64,000 bases of DNA, taken from contig NZ_CP037858.1 of assembly GCF_006974125.1 (NCBI RefSeq), positions 1,612,001 through 1,676,000 on the forward strand, in the 5' to 3' direction. The notes under the pieces were generated by a model. That model was given only the letters and a program-made list of their open reading frames with translations, was not told the origin of the DNA and ran no database searches. This DNA comes from Stenotrophomonas maltophilia. GTDB lineage: Bacteria > Pseudomonadota > Gammaproteobacteria > Xanthomonadales > Xanthomonadaceae. Below are positions 49,901-58,193 of this stretch, piece by piece (position 1 is the first letter of the stretch; every line of letters starts with the position of its first letter). Both the position numbers and the translations under genes were made by a program.

Positions 49901-50153
49901 AGCGGATGAACTCGTACTCGCCGGTGTTCATCAGCGCCTTCTCGATCGGCTCGGTCACCTGCCGCGAGACCTGCTCGGCGGTGGCACCCGGCCACAGCGT
50001 GCGCACCACCATCGCCTTGAAGGTGAACGGCGGGTCCTCGGACTGACCCAGATGCTTGTACGACCATGCGCCGATCAGGGCGAAGGCGAGCATCGCAAAC
50101 AGCACCAGCGGGCGATTGGCCAGCGCCCACTCGGAAAGATTGAAGCGGCGCAC
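46992..50153 (-). CDS. smeP: RND efflux transporter, inner-membrane pump
   Basis: 1053-residue HAE-type RND permease with 12 transmembrane helices and two large periplasmic loops. The proton-relay aspartates are in helix 4 (LALGLLVDDAIIAVEMM). The N-terminus RRFNLSEWALANRPLVLFAMLAF resembles the shorter multidrug RND pumps. It starts with GTG four nt after the adaptor stop. With the adaptor, TetR regulator, pcm and TolC order, this matches the S. maltophilia SmeOP-TolCSm multidrug pump; the symbol is given on gene order plus family, not on a direct comparison. Its 3' end borders composite element B. Confidence 0.9.
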   Translation of the reverse strand: MRRFNLSEWALANRPLVLFAMLAFALIGAWSYKHLGQSEDPPFTFKAMVVRTLWPGATAEQVSRQVTEPIEKALMNTGEYEFIRSYSRPGESQVIFMARDSLRSKQIPDLWYQVRKRVGDIRATLPREIVGPFFNDEFGDTYGNIYALTGKGFDYAVMRDYADRIQLELQRVPDVGKIDLVGLQDEKVWIELSNTRLATLGVSMQQVQQALADQNAVTGTSFFETATDRVQLRVTGQFNDIEAIRQFPIRAGDRTVHLGDIAEVKRGFADPASPKMRFMGEEAIGLAVAMKDGGDILKLGANLDAEFERLQKTLPAGMQLRKVSDQPQSVEESVGEFVQVLTEAVVIVLLVSFFSLGLRTGLVVGVTIPLVLAMTFFVMHYFDIGLHKISLGALVLALGLLVDDAIIAVEMMATKMEQGYDRLRAASFAWESTAFPMLTGTLITAAGFLPIATAASSTGEYTRSLFQVVTIALVVSWIAAVLFIPYLGDKMLPDLFNPQPPKPGSLSARWHAKRQQWADRYPALANLIAPPQHGHDHDPYQRPFYRSFRRFLDGCLRHRWWVIAATIALFVFSLMMFRFVPQQFFPDSTRPELMVDIELAEGASLRSTQAQAEKLEKLLSSREGIANYVSYVGTGSPRFYLPLDQQLPATNFAQFVVLAKDIKSRESTRDWLLHEVIPKFPDVQMRVTRLENGPPVGYPVQMRISGEHIEKVQAIARQVEAKVRENPHVMNVNLDWSEPSKVVRLVIDQERARALGVSSAQVSQFLSSSLAGQSVSVYREGNRQIEMLLRGPADERNQLELLSSLSMPTANGGSITLSQVATMEYGFEDGIIWHRNRLPTVTVRADISDGLQPLDVVHQILPTLDGIRAELPNGYLLETGGTVEDSARGQNSIKAGMPLFLVVVATLLMLQLRSFSRAAMVLVTAPLGIIGATLFLLLFRAPFGFVALLGTIALAGMIMRNSVILIDQIQQDIDAGHDRWHSIIDATVRRFRPIVLTALAAVLAMIPLSRSAFYGSMAISIMGGLIVGTVLTLVFLPALYAAWFRVKPDESGA

Positions 50154-50157
50154 CGGC

Positions 50158-51288
50158 TTACTCCTTGGCCTTGGCGGCAGCCGCCGGCGCGGCCGGCTTC
50201 AGCACCGGGCGGTTCTGCCGGTCCACCGCGATCACCGGCTGGCCGGCGCGCAGCAGATGGCCACCGGCGGCAACCACCCAGTCACCGGCACCGACACCGG
50301 ACAGCACCGGCACCGATTCGCTGCCATAGGCACCGGTGGTGACCGACGCAGCCTTCAGCGTACTGTTGGCCGGATCGACCACCCACACGCTGGCGGCACC
50401 GTTGGCACCACGCTGCAGCGCGCCCAGCGGCAGCTGCAGGGTGCCGTGGCGGCCGGCACTGCTGTAGACGCGTGCGCTCTGGCCCAGTTCGACATCGGCC
50501 AGCGCATCGGCGGCCAGGCTGACCCGGGTGGCATAGGTGCGTGCCTGCAGATCGGCGGCGGCAGCGATCTCGCGGATCGTGCCCGGCAGGCGCTGGCCAG
50601 GGCGGTTCCACAGTTCCACCTCGACCGGCTGGCCGACCGCGTAGTCGCGGATGGTGGCTTCAGGCAGGTCGATCAGCACTTCGCGGCCACCGTCGGCGGC
50701 CAGGTTGAAGATGGTCTGTCCGGCGGACACCACCTGCCCGGCCTCGGCCTCGCGGCTGGCGATCACGCCGTCAGCCGGTGCGCGCAGCTGCGCGTAGTCA
50801 GCCTGGTTACGCAGCACATCGAGGTTGGCGCGGGCGGCGTTGGCCTGGCCCTGCGCCGCCTTGAAGGCGGCGGACTGCTGGTCCAGCTGCGAACGGCTGA
50901 CCAGTTGCTGGTCGGCCAGCACCTGGTAGCGCTTGAGGTCGTCGCGCGCACGCACCAGATCGGCTCCCGCCGCGGCCAGCTGCGCCTGCGAAGCGCGGGC
51001 CTGCAGTGCGAAGTCGGCTGCATCCAGCTCGGCCAGCACGTCGCCCTTCTTCACCCGCTGACCGGCATCGACATGGCGCTTGACCAGGTTGCCACCAACG
51101 CGGAACGACAGCGGGCTTTCCTGCCGGGCACGCACCGTGCCCGGGAACGCCGCCGGGGCCTGCCCGGCCTGTTCGCCAGGGTGAACCACCAATACCGGTA
51201 CGGCCGCCTGTGGCGCCTGTTCCTGTCCCGAACAGGCTGCCAGCGCAGCCACCCACACCATACCGCCCATCCAGCGCACGATCTTCAT
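50158..51288 (-). CDS. smeO: RND efflux periplasmic adaptor lipoprotein
   Basis: 376-residue membrane-fusion protein. It has a lipoprotein signal with lipobox ALAAC (Cys19), then barrel-sandwich halves (FRVGGNLVKRHVDAGQRVKKGDVLAELD and ADGVIASREAEAGQVVSAGQTIF), an alpha-hairpin coiled coil (~85-160) and beta-barrel domains. It bridges the RND pump and TolC. It is divergent from the TetR-type regulator with a 119-bp spacer holding an operator-like palindrome. Confidence 0.92.
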   Translation of the reverse strand: MKIVRWMGGMVWVAALAACSGQEQAPQAAVPVLVVHPGEQAGQAPAAFPGTVRARQESPLSFRVGGNLVKRHVDAGQRVKKGDVLAELDAADFALQARASQAQLAAAGADLVRARDDLKRYQVLADQQLVSRSQLDQQSAAFKAAQGQANAARANLDVLRNQADYAQLRAPADGVIASREAEAGQVVSAGQTIFNLAADGGREVLIDLPEATIRDYAVGQPVEVELWNRPGQRLPGTIREIAAAADLQARTYATRVSLAADALADVELGQSARVYSSAGRHGTLQLPLGALQRGANGAASVWVVDPANSTLKAASVTTGAYGSESVPVLSGVGAGDWVVAAGGHLLRAGQPVIAVDRQNRPVLKPAAPAAAAKAKE

Positions 51289-51350
51289 CGGTCAACGTCC
51301 TGAAAACGCAGGGTTGCAACTAAGGGGGGAGCCGCGACTACCGGCCCAAT

Positions 51351-51398
51351 TTAATAAACCGGCCGGTATAGTATAAATATCGAACCGCTTGGTCTAGT
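51351..51398. promoter_or_regulatory. Divergent promoter/operator region of smeO and smeRo
   Basis: A 10-bp perfect palindrome ACCGGCCGGT (51358-51367) is followed by an AT-rich TATAGTATAAATAT block with -10-like hexamers on the plus strand. A half-like copy (ACCGGCCC) occurs at 51339-51346. It is the most likely TetR-type operator for both genes; no binding data can be inferred from sequence. Confidence 0.45.
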
Positions 51399-51407
51399 AT
51401 TGTCGCG

Positions 51408-52088
51408 ATGAGTTCTCCCACTTCCCGCAAGCCGTCGGCCAAGCCCGCTGCCAAGGCCGCCGGACCCGGGCGCCCCAAGGATCTGGGCAAGCGCGCGGCG
51501 ATCCTTGAAGCAGCCAAGGTACTGTTCATCGAACAGGGCTATACCGGCGTGAGCATGGACACCATCGCTGCTCAGGCGGGCGTCTCGAAGCTGACTGTGT
51601 ACAGCCACTTCGGCGACAAGGAGACCCTGTTCTCCGAGGCCGTGCAGTCCAAGTGCATTGAAATGCTGCCCGACGCGCTGTTCGTGGCCGACGCGGACGG
51701 CCCGCTGCGCGACCAGCTGATCGGCATCGGCCTGGCCTTCTTCGAGCTGATCACCTCCGACGCGGCGATCTCGATCCAGCGCATGATGATGGCGCCGGAG
51801 ACCGACGAACGCCTGCGCGAGCTGTTCTGGCAGGCCGGCCCGGAACGTACCTGCGAGGCCCTGGCCGATTTCCTGCGCGCGCGCGGCGAACGCGGCGAGC
51901 TGCACATCCCCGACTATTACCTGGCCGGCCAGCAGTTCCTGACCCTGGTGAAGGGCGAGGTGCACATGCATATGATGTGCGGCATGCCACTGTCACCGGT
52001 GGAGTGCGACCCTCTTGCCCATGTGACCGCCAGCATCGACTTCTTCCTGCGCGCCTATGCGCCGCGAGGGGCCGGGACGGCTGAATAA
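51408..52088 (+). CDS. smeRo: TetR/AcrR-family regulator
   Basis: 226 residues: a basic, Ala/Lys/Pro-rich N-terminal tail (~1-20), the TetR HTH (~28-75, GVSMDTIAAQAGVSKLTVYSHFGDKETLF) and an AcrR-like C-terminal ligand domain. It is divergent from the adaptor gene and upstream of pcm and tolC on the same strand, the arrangement of the SmeRo regulator. It probably represses or modulates the pump operon. Confidence 0.88.
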   Translation: MSSPTSRKPSAKPAAKAAGPGRPKDLGKRAAILEAAKVLFIEQGYTGVSMDTIAAQAGVSKLTVYSHFGDKETLFSEAVQSKCIEMLPDALFVADADGPLRDQLIGIGLAFFELITSDAAISIQRMMMAPETDERLRELFWQAGPERTCEALADFLRARGERGELHIPDYYLAGQQFLTLVKGEVHMHMMCGMPLSPVECDPLAHVTASIDFFLRAYAPRGAGTAE

Positions 52089-52115
52089 CCAAAACTGAAC
52101 GAACCGGAGGTCGCG

Positions 52116-52235
52116 ATGACTTCCGGCACTGCGACCCCGGCCACCCGGCAGCTGATGCTCTGGGCGCGCCGCCGGCCTCCGGCACCGGTAAAATGGCCGG
52201 CCCACTGCGCTGGATTTGAACCTCATGACGATTGA
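52116..52235 (+). CDS. Short ORF upstream of pcm (candidate)
   Basis: 39-codon frame (MTSGTATPATRQLMLW...) with an ideal GGAGG 6 nt before the ATG. Its stop lies 9 nt inside pcm, so it could couple pcm translation to the preceding message. There is no recognisable domain. A TAAAAT box inside it (52189-52194) could be a promoter for pcm instead. Confidence 0.3.
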   Translation: MTSGTATPATRQLMLWARRRPPAPVKWPAHCAGFEPHDD

Positions 52236-52872
52236 TTACGCCCACGCCCGCGAACTGATGGTGGAACAGCAGATCCGTCCCTGGGACGTGCTGGACATCA
52301 AGGTGCTCGACGTCCTGGCCCGCCTGCCGCGCGAGGCCTTTGTCGCCGATGCACACCGGGCACTGGCCTACGCCGACGTCGAACTGCCGATCGGCCATGG
52401 CCAGAAGATGATGAAGCCGGTCATCGAGGGCCGTACCCTGCAGGCACTGGATCTGCAGCCGGGTGACGAAGTGCTGGAAATCGGCACCGGCAGCGGCTTC
52501 CTGGCCGCCTGCATCGGCGCGCTGGCGCGCGACGTGCTGAGCCTGGAGATCGATCCGGAACTGGCCGCCGCCGCGCGTGCCCGCCTGGACGCTTCCGGCC
52601 TGGGCACCAACGTCCGCGTGGAAGTGGCTGACGCCCTGTCCTGGCAGACCGAACGCCGCTTTGACGTGATCTGTGTCACTGGTGCGGTCGACGTGGTGCC
52701 GTCACAGTTCGCCTCGTGGCTGCGTCCGGGCGGTCGCCTGTTCGTGATCCACGGCCGCTCGCCGGCGATGGAGGCCCTGCTGGTCAAGGCCGACGGCAGC
52801 ACCGAGTCCCTGTTCGAGACCGATATTGATTACCTGCGCGGTGCCGCCCCGGCACCCCAGTTCCACCTCTGA
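52225..52872 (+). CDS. pcm: Protein-L-isoaspartate O-methyltransferase family
   Basis: 215-residue SAM-dependent enzyme of the PCMT family, repairing isoaspartyl residues. Seen: ARELMVEQQIRPWDVLD, the LPIGHGQKMMKPVI segment (QTISQP in the classical enzyme is diverged here) and the SAM motif VLEIGTGSGFLAACI. The divergence of the substrate loop makes repair activity less certain. A TTG 9 nt upstream is an alternative start. It lies between smeRo and tolC, as in the SmeOP-TolCSm locus. Confidence 0.88.
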   Translation: MTIDYAHARELMVEQQIRPWDVLDIKVLDVLARLPREAFVADAHRALAYADVELPIGHGQKMMKPVIEGRTLQALDLQPGDEVLEIGTGSGFLAACIGALARDVLSLEIDPELAAAARARLDASGLGTNVRVEVADALSWQTERRFDVICVTGAVDVVPSQFASWLRPGGRLFVIHGRSPAMEALLVKADGSTESLFETDIDYLRGAAPAPQFHL

Positions 52873-52888
52873 GTCCAAGGAAGCCGCA

Positions 52889-54247
52889 ATGATCCGCCGA
52901 TCCCTCGCTGTTGCGCTGGCCACTGCCCTGCTGCCGTTGTCCGCCCATGCCGCCGACCTGCTGCAGGTCTACGAGATGGCGCGCAACGGCGATCCGCAGC
53001 TGTCCGCCGCCGAATCGACCCGGCTGGTCGACAAGGAAGGCGCCGTGCAGGCGCGCGCCGCTCTGCTGCCGCAGATCGACGGTACTGCCACGCTGAACCG
53101 CTCGCGCAGCGAAGCTGACCATGATGCCAACTCCGGCACGATCACCAGCAAGCGCCGCAACTACACGATCAATGGCAGCCAGACGCTGTTCAACTGGACC
53201 CAGATCAACAACCTGCGCTCGCAGCGTGAGCTGAGCAAGGCAGCGGACTTCACCCTCGATTCGGCCAATGACAGCCTGATCGTGCGCACCTCGGCGGCCT
53301 ACTTCAACGTGCTGGTGGCGATCGAATCGCTGAACGCTGCACAGACCAATGAAGCGGCCGCGAAGAAGCAGTTCGACTTCGCCGACAAGCGCCTGGAAGT
53401 GGGCCTGGCGCCGATCACCGACGTGCACGAAGCCCGCGCCCAGTACGACCAGGCGCGCGCCAACACCATCGTTGCGCAGAACACCCTGGCCGACAACTAC
53501 CAGGCACTGACCGAACTGACCGGCCAGCCGGTGGTCAACCTGCGTGGCCTGCCGGCGGACTTCCGCCCGGAAGTGCCCGCCAACCGCGGCAACATCGATG
53601 AGCTGGTACACCAGGCCACGACCGGCAACCCCGCGCTGAAGGCCCAGGAACTGAAGGTCAGTGCCGCCGAAGCCGGTGTGCAGGCCGCCCGTGGCGGCCA
53701 CTACCCCACCCTGTCGCTGGGCGGCAGCTGGGGCAAGAGCGCCACCTGGGGTGACAGCACCGGTGCCGGCTCGCTGTCGCCGGACGCGCGCACCAACAGC
53801 ATCGGCCTGACCCTGAGCGTGCCGATCTTCGCTGGCGGTGCCACCCAGTCCAACGTGCGCCAGGCGCTGGCCCAGCGTGACATCGCCCAGGACGGCTACG
53901 AGCAGCAGAAGCGTGCCCTGGACCGCAACACCCGCAATGCCTACCAGACCCTGGTGCAGGGCATCAGCGAAGTGGAAGCCCGCCGCCTGGCGGTGGTCTC
54001 GGCGCAGAGTGCGTACGACGCGTCGCAGGTCGGCCTGGAAGTCGGTACCCGTACCGTGCTGGACGTGATCCAGAACCAGCGCATCCTGTTCTCGGCGCAG
54101 CTGGACTACGCCCAGGCCCGCTACACCTTCCTGCAGAACCGCCTGCTGTTGAGCCAGTCGCTGGGTGCGCTGGACGTGGCCGAGCTGCAGGACGTGAACC
54201 GCCTGCTGACCCAGGACGCGGGCAACCCGGCAACGACCACGCACTGA
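52889..54247 (+). CDS. tolCSm: TolC-family outer-membrane efflux protein
   Basis: 452-residue outer-membrane channel with signal peptide MIRRSLAVALATALLPLSAHA and two OEP repeats, each with long alpha-helical hairpins (QAQAALLPQIDGTA-like, VGLAPITDVHEARAQYDQARAN, VGTRTVLDVIQNQRILFSAQLDY). The motif TR-TVLDV is typical of TolC rather than OprM. AAGGAAG precedes the ATG, 17 nt after pcm. It is not a lipoprotein. It should serve the SmeOP pump and possibly others. Confidence 0.94.
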   Translation: MIRRSLAVALATALLPLSAHAADLLQVYEMARNGDPQLSAAESTRLVDKEGAVQARAALLPQIDGTATLNRSRSEADHDANSGTITSKRRNYTINGSQTLFNWTQINNLRSQRELSKAADFTLDSANDSLIVRTSAAYFNVLVAIESLNAAQTNEAAAKKQFDFADKRLEVGLAPITDVHEARAQYDQARANTIVAQNTLADNYQALTELTGQPVVNLRGLPADFRPEVPANRGNIDELVHQATTGNPALKAQELKVSAAEAGVQAARGGHYPTLSLGGSWGKSATWGDSTGAGSLSPDARTNSIGLTLSVPIFAGGATQSNVRQALAQRDIAQDGYEQQKRALDRNTRNAYQTLVQGISEVEARRLAVVSAQSAYDASQVGLEVGTRTVLDVIQNQRILFSAQLDYAQARYTFLQNRLLLSQSLGALDVAELQDVNRLLTQDAGNPATTTH

Positions 54248-54272
54248 GTCGTCAGCCTGCCGGTCACGAAGA

Positions 54273-54298
54273 AGCCACCCGCAGGGGTGGCTTTTTTA
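54273..54298 (+). terminator. Intrinsic terminator after tolC
   Basis: 7-bp stem GCCACCC/GGGTGGC with a GCAG loop and six T, 26 nt after the stop. Confidence 0.9.
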
Positions 54299-54334
54299 TT
54301 GGTCGCGCATACGGAAGCATGCATCCACCGACCG

Positions 54335-55555
54335 TCAGCCGGGCCAGACCCGCATCCGTTCGACGGCGGCCAGCAGACACAGGGCGATGGCGACGGGTGC
54401 CAGCACTGGCAGGGCGCGTGATCGTGGTGCCCCTCCGTGCAGCACGGCCAGGCACACGGCGCCCATCATCAACAGGCTTGCCGGGCCAGGCAAAACCGGC
54501 AGGCTGCCCATTGGCGCCCACAACGCCAGCAGTGCCGCCGACAGGACGACGACGACCGGCACCAGCCTCTCCCGGAAGCCCTGGGATTCGTCACCTGCCG
54601 TCGGCCACAGCTGTATCGCCAGCCGCGCAGCCAACATCAGCAACACCAGAACGAGCGCCGCCAACCCGGCCACTCCCGCAAGCGGCAGCAAGGGCATCAT
54701 CCAGTCCAGCTGAGGGTGATGCTGCAGCGCCACCGACAGAGGGCGCGTGCTGGCCAAGGCCGGAAATTCAACCAGGCCAGCCTGCAACGCGGCCAGTACG
54801 ATCAGCAGCACCATGGCCAGCAGCACGCACGCCAGCAGCAGCGGCGGCCGTGCCCTGGCCTGCCTGCGGATGCCAGGAAATCCCAGCGCCAGGCCAACGG
54901 TGGCGAACACACCGAACAGCGGCACGCTCGCCGCCAGTACACCGCCGATCCCGAAGCGATAGGGTGCCGTTGCCGGCGGCAGCCATGGAATCCAGTACGC
55001 GTAATGCACATGGCGGGCTGCAAGCACCAGCAACAGCAGGCCGATGCCGATCTTCACCGTCAGCAGCACGCAGGCAACCAGCACCACACGGTGTGGCCGC
55101 AGCAATCCGACCACGGCAAGCAGCAGCAGGCTGGCAGCAGCCATCAGTTGATCCGGCATCCCGTTGCCGGTCTCGATTCCACAACCGGCCAGCAGCGCAT
55201 GCAGATGGCTGGCGATGGACTGCGCCACGCCCGCGGCAGTCACCGCCAGTTCCAGCAGCAGCGCGCTACCGAGCAGAACGGCCGGCACGCCTCCCCAACG
55301 GTCCCGCAACACGCCATGCAGGCCATCGGCGGTGGGCCATTGCTGGTTCAGGGCGTGCAGGCAGTACAGCAGCGGCCCCGTGCCCAGCGCGGCCAGCAGC
55401 AGGCTCAGGACGATGGCCGGGCCTGCCTGGGCTGCCGTGTGCTGGCCAACCAGCGCGACCACACTGCCTCCCAGCAGCAGGGTCAGTGCCACCACCACAA
55501 GGCGATCGCCGTACCCGGGCTCATCGATGTCGTCGGGGCTGCTGTCGCTGTCCAT
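54335..55555 (-). CDS. APC-type membrane permease (putative)
   Basis: 406-residue polytopic membrane protein with about 11-12 hydrophobic helices and a charged N-terminal tail (MDSDSSPDDIDEPGYGD). The overall pattern, with GTGPLLYCLHALNQQW and GVLRDRWGG, suggests the amino acid/polyamine (APC) superfamily, but conserved transport motifs are weak. The ATG at 55555 has an AGGGAAC ribosome-binding site; the longer upstream reading frame lacks one. The 215-bp gap upstream to waaA shows no other feature. Confidence 0.65.
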   Translation of the reverse strand: MDSDSSPDDIDEPGYGDRLVVVALTLLLGGSVVALVGQHTAAQAGPAIVLSLLLAALGTGPLLYCLHALNQQWPTADGLHGVLRDRWGGVPAVLLGSALLLELAVTAAGVAQSIASHLHALLAGCGIETGNGMPDQLMAAASLLLLAVVGLLRPHRVVLVACVLLTVKIGIGLLLLVLAARHVHYAYWIPWLPPATAPYRFGIGGVLAASVPLFGVFATVGLALGFPGIRRQARARPPLLLACVLLAMVLLIVLAALQAGLVEFPALASTRPLSVALQHHPQLDWMMPLLPLAGVAGLAALVLVLLMLAARLAIQLWPTAGDESQGFRERLVPVVVVLSAALLALWAPMGSLPVLPGPASLLMMGAVCLAVLHGGAPRSRALPVLAPVAIALCLLAAVERMRVWPG

Positions 55556-55770
55556 CGCAAGTTCCCTTGATATCCGCCCAAGCGCGGTCGACAGCAGACT
55601 GACACTCTGTTCCGGGAGGCGGTATCGGAATACGCGCCCTGCGCACCACGATGTGACGGCAGGCACGTTGGCAAGGAAGCTCCGGTCCCGCTACGACAGG
55701 TTCCTGGTCGCTAAGCAGAATTGACGCGGTCTTTCACGACAGTCGCGTCGCGCGCGCCGGCCCCTCGAAC

Positions 55771-57069
55771 TCAGCGGCAGGGCGGCGGCAGGTGCGGTCC
55801 GACCAGCGCCAGCGTACGCTGCAGGGCACCGCGTCCATTGCTGATCAGCGTGCAGCCTGCCCGCGCCATGTCCTCGCGTGCCTGCGGGTCTTCGAGCAGG
55901 TGCTGCAGCAGTTCACCGACCGCCTGCACGTCTTCGCCGATCAACAGCGCGCCGGCCTCGCGCATGCGCCGGGAAATTTCCGAGAAGTTGTGCAGGTGCG
56001 GCCCTGTCACCGCAGCGGTGCCCATCGCCGCCGGCTCCAGCAGGTTGTGGCCACCGATCGGCTGCAGGCTGCCACCGACAAACGCCACCTGCGCGCAGGC
56101 ATAGAACGGCATCAGCTCGCCCAGGGTATCGATGACGAACACATCGGTTTCAACCTCCGGCCACTGCTTCGCGCGCCGGGTTGCCACGTTCCAGCCCTGC
56201 TCCCGCGCCAGCGCCTCCACCTTCGGGAAGCGCTCGGGATGCCGCGGCGCCCACAGCAGCAACAGGTCGGGGTGCTGCTGGCGCAGGCGACGGTGCAGAT
56301 CGATCACCGCCTGTTCTTCACCATCATGGGTACTGGCGGCGATCCACACCGGCCGCCGGGCCGGCACGCGTGCATGGAACTGCTCGACGAAGCCCTGCAC
56401 GTCCGGCGTAGTGATGTCGAACTTCAGGTTGCCCAGCGCCTGCACCTGCTCCGGCGCGGCGCCCAGCTGCACGAAACGCTCGGCATCGTCCTGCGACTGC
56501 GCGGCCACGCAGGTGACCGTGCGCAGCGCGCGGCGGATCAACGCCGCCAGCAGCCGGTAGCCCCGCAGCGAACGTGCCGAAAGGCGCGCGTTGAGGATGT
56601 AGACCGGAATGCCACGGTCACGGCAGCCGAACAGCATGTTCGGCCACAGTTCGGTTTCCAGGATCAGCGCCAGGCTGGGCTGGAAGTGGCCGAGGAAGCG
56701 GTTGACGCTGCCGGGCACGTCATACGGCAGGTAGACGTGGTCCAGTGCATCGCCCCACAGCGCACGCACGCGTTCGGAGCCGGTCGGGGTGATGGTGGTG
56801 ATGACCCAGCGGATGTCCGGGCGCTCCTTGCGCAGCGCGTTCACCAGCGGCGCAGCGGCATTGACTTCGCCCACCGAGACCGCGTGCAGCCAGACCCGCG
56901 GTTGGCCGGTGGGCTGCGGATAGGAGGCATAGCGCTCGTCCCAGCGCCGGAAGTATTCACGTACCCGGAAGCCGCGCCAGACCAGGTGGTACACGGTGAT
57001 CGGCAGCAGGATGTAGAGCACGACCGAGTACAGGCCGCGCAGGATCCATTCGACAGGGTCTTTACGCAT
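55771..57069 (-). CDS. waaA: Kdo transferase
   Basis: 432-residue 3-deoxy-D-manno-octulosonic acid transferase that adds Kdo to lipid IVA. N-terminal membrane anchor (~10-28), then VWLHAVSVGEVNAAAPLV, TTITPTGSERVRALWGD, the catalytic-region ETELWPNMLFGC, and a C-terminal GT-B domain with FVGGSLQPIGGHNLLEPAAMG. Start ATG lies 60 bp from the divergent acyltransferase gene, so both envelope genes may share a regulatory region. Confidence 0.95.
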   Translation of the reverse strand: MRKDPVEWILRGLYSVVLYILLPITVYHLVWRGFRVREYFRRWDERYASYPQPTGQPRVWLHAVSVGEVNAAAPLVNALRKERPDIRWVITTITPTGSERVRALWGDALDHVYLPYDVPGSVNRFLGHFQPSLALILETELWPNMLFGCRDRGIPVYILNARLSARSLRGYRLLAALIRRALRTVTCVAAQSQDDAERFVQLGAAPEQVQALGNLKFDITTPDVQGFVEQFHARVPARRPVWIAASTHDGEEQAVIDLHRRLRQQHPDLLLLWAPRHPERFPKVEALAREQGWNVATRRAKQWPEVETDVFVIDTLGELMPFYACAQVAFVGGSLQPIGGHNLLEPAAMGTAAVTGPHLHNFSEISRRMREAGALLIGEDVQAVGELLQHLLEDPQAREDMARAGCTLISNGRGALQRTLALVGPHLPPPCR

Positions 57070-57129
57070 TCGGCAAGGATACGGGAGCCCCCCGGGAAAG
57101 ACACGCGGCCGCCTTGGTAGAATGACCCA

Positions 57130-58047
57130 ATGTCCGATGCCACCACCGCCGTCCGCCCGTCGCTGCGCGATCCCCGCAACTGGCCGATGTTCGCCGCCAT
57201 GCTGGGCGCCTTCGCCATCGCCCGCCTGCCGTGGATGCTGCAGCGTGCGCTGGGCCGGGGCGTCGGCTGGATCACCTGGCGCCTGCTGGGCAGCCGTCGC
57301 CGCGCCGCCGAGGTCAACCTGCAGCTGTGCTTCCCCGAGAAGGACGAGGCCTGGCGCCAGCGCCTGGTGCGCGACAGTTTCGATGCCCTGGGCGTGGGTG
57401 TGTTCGAGTGCATCCGCGCCTGGTGGGGAAGCATCGACAGCATCCGCCCGCAGGTGCAGATCGAAGGACTGGAACATCTGCGGCAGATGCAGGCGGAAGG
57501 TCGTGGCGTGCTGCTGGTGTCCGGCCACTTCATGACCCTGGAAATGTGTGGGCGCCTGCTGTGCGACTACGTTGATCTCTCAGGCATGTACCGCAAGCAC
57601 AAGAACCCGGTGTACGAGTGGGCGGTGAAGTTCGGCCGCCTGCGCTATGCCAAGGCCATGTTCGCCAATGAGGACATCCGCGCTACCGTGCGCCACCTGA
57701 AAAAGGGGGGCTTCCTCTGGTATGCACCCGACCAGGACATGCGCGGCAAGGACACCGTGTTCGTACCGTTCTTCGGCCATACCGCCTCGACCATCACCGC
57801 TACCCACCAGCTGGCGCGGATGACCGGCTGCGCAGTGATCCCGTATTTCCATCGCCGCGAAGGCGGGACGTACTTCCTGAAGATCGGCGCGCCGCTGGAG
57901 AATTTCCCCAGCGAGGACGTGGAAGCCGATACCACGCGGGTCAACCAGGCCATCGAAGAGATGGTGCGCGAAGCGCCCGACCAGTACCTGTGGATCCATC
58001 GCCGATTCAAGCGGCAGCCGGGTGGCCGGAGCGATTTTTACAAGTAA
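57130..58047 (+). CDS. Lipid A biosynthesis (Kdo)2-lipid acyltransferase (LpxL/LpxM/HtrB family)
   Basis: 305-residue inner-membrane acyltransferase. The catalytic HxxxxE motif is SGHFMTLEMCGR, followed by YRKHKNPVYEW and the DQDMRGKDTVFVPFFG segment with conserved PFFG. It adds a secondary acyl chain to lipid A. It is divergent from waaA. Which secondary position it acylates cannot be told. Confidence 0.92.
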   Translation: MSDATTAVRPSLRDPRNWPMFAAMLGAFAIARLPWMLQRALGRGVGWITWRLLGSRRRAAEVNLQLCFPEKDEAWRQRLVRDSFDALGVGVFECIRAWWGSIDSIRPQVQIEGLEHLRQMQAEGRGVLLVSGHFMTLEMCGRLLCDYVDLSGMYRKHKNPVYEWAVKFGRLRYAKAMFANEDIRATVRHLKKGGFLWYAPDQDMRGKDTVFVPFFGHTASTITATHQLARMTGCAVIPYFHRREGGTYFLKIGAPLENFPSEDVEADTTRVNQAIEEMVREAPDQYLWIHRRFKRQPGGRSDFYK

Positions 58048-58066
58048 CGGTGGGCGGGATGGCTTC

Positions 58067-58170
58067 ATCCACGCTTGGCGTGGATTTACTGCCCTGTGCG
58101 GCTTCATCCGCGTATGACGTGGATTTGATGGCGCGGGACATTCTGAAGTAGATCCACGCCATGCGTGGAT
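58067..58170. repeat. Three REPs on the left flank of the RAYT gene
   Basis: 58067-58089 (minus, ends TTTAC instead of CTAC), 58106-58128 (minus, degenerate) and 58148-58170 (plus, canonical). The nearest is 24 bp from the transposase stop. Confidence 0.8.
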
Positions 58171-58193
58171 GCTCTTCGATCCCGTGCCGGGAT

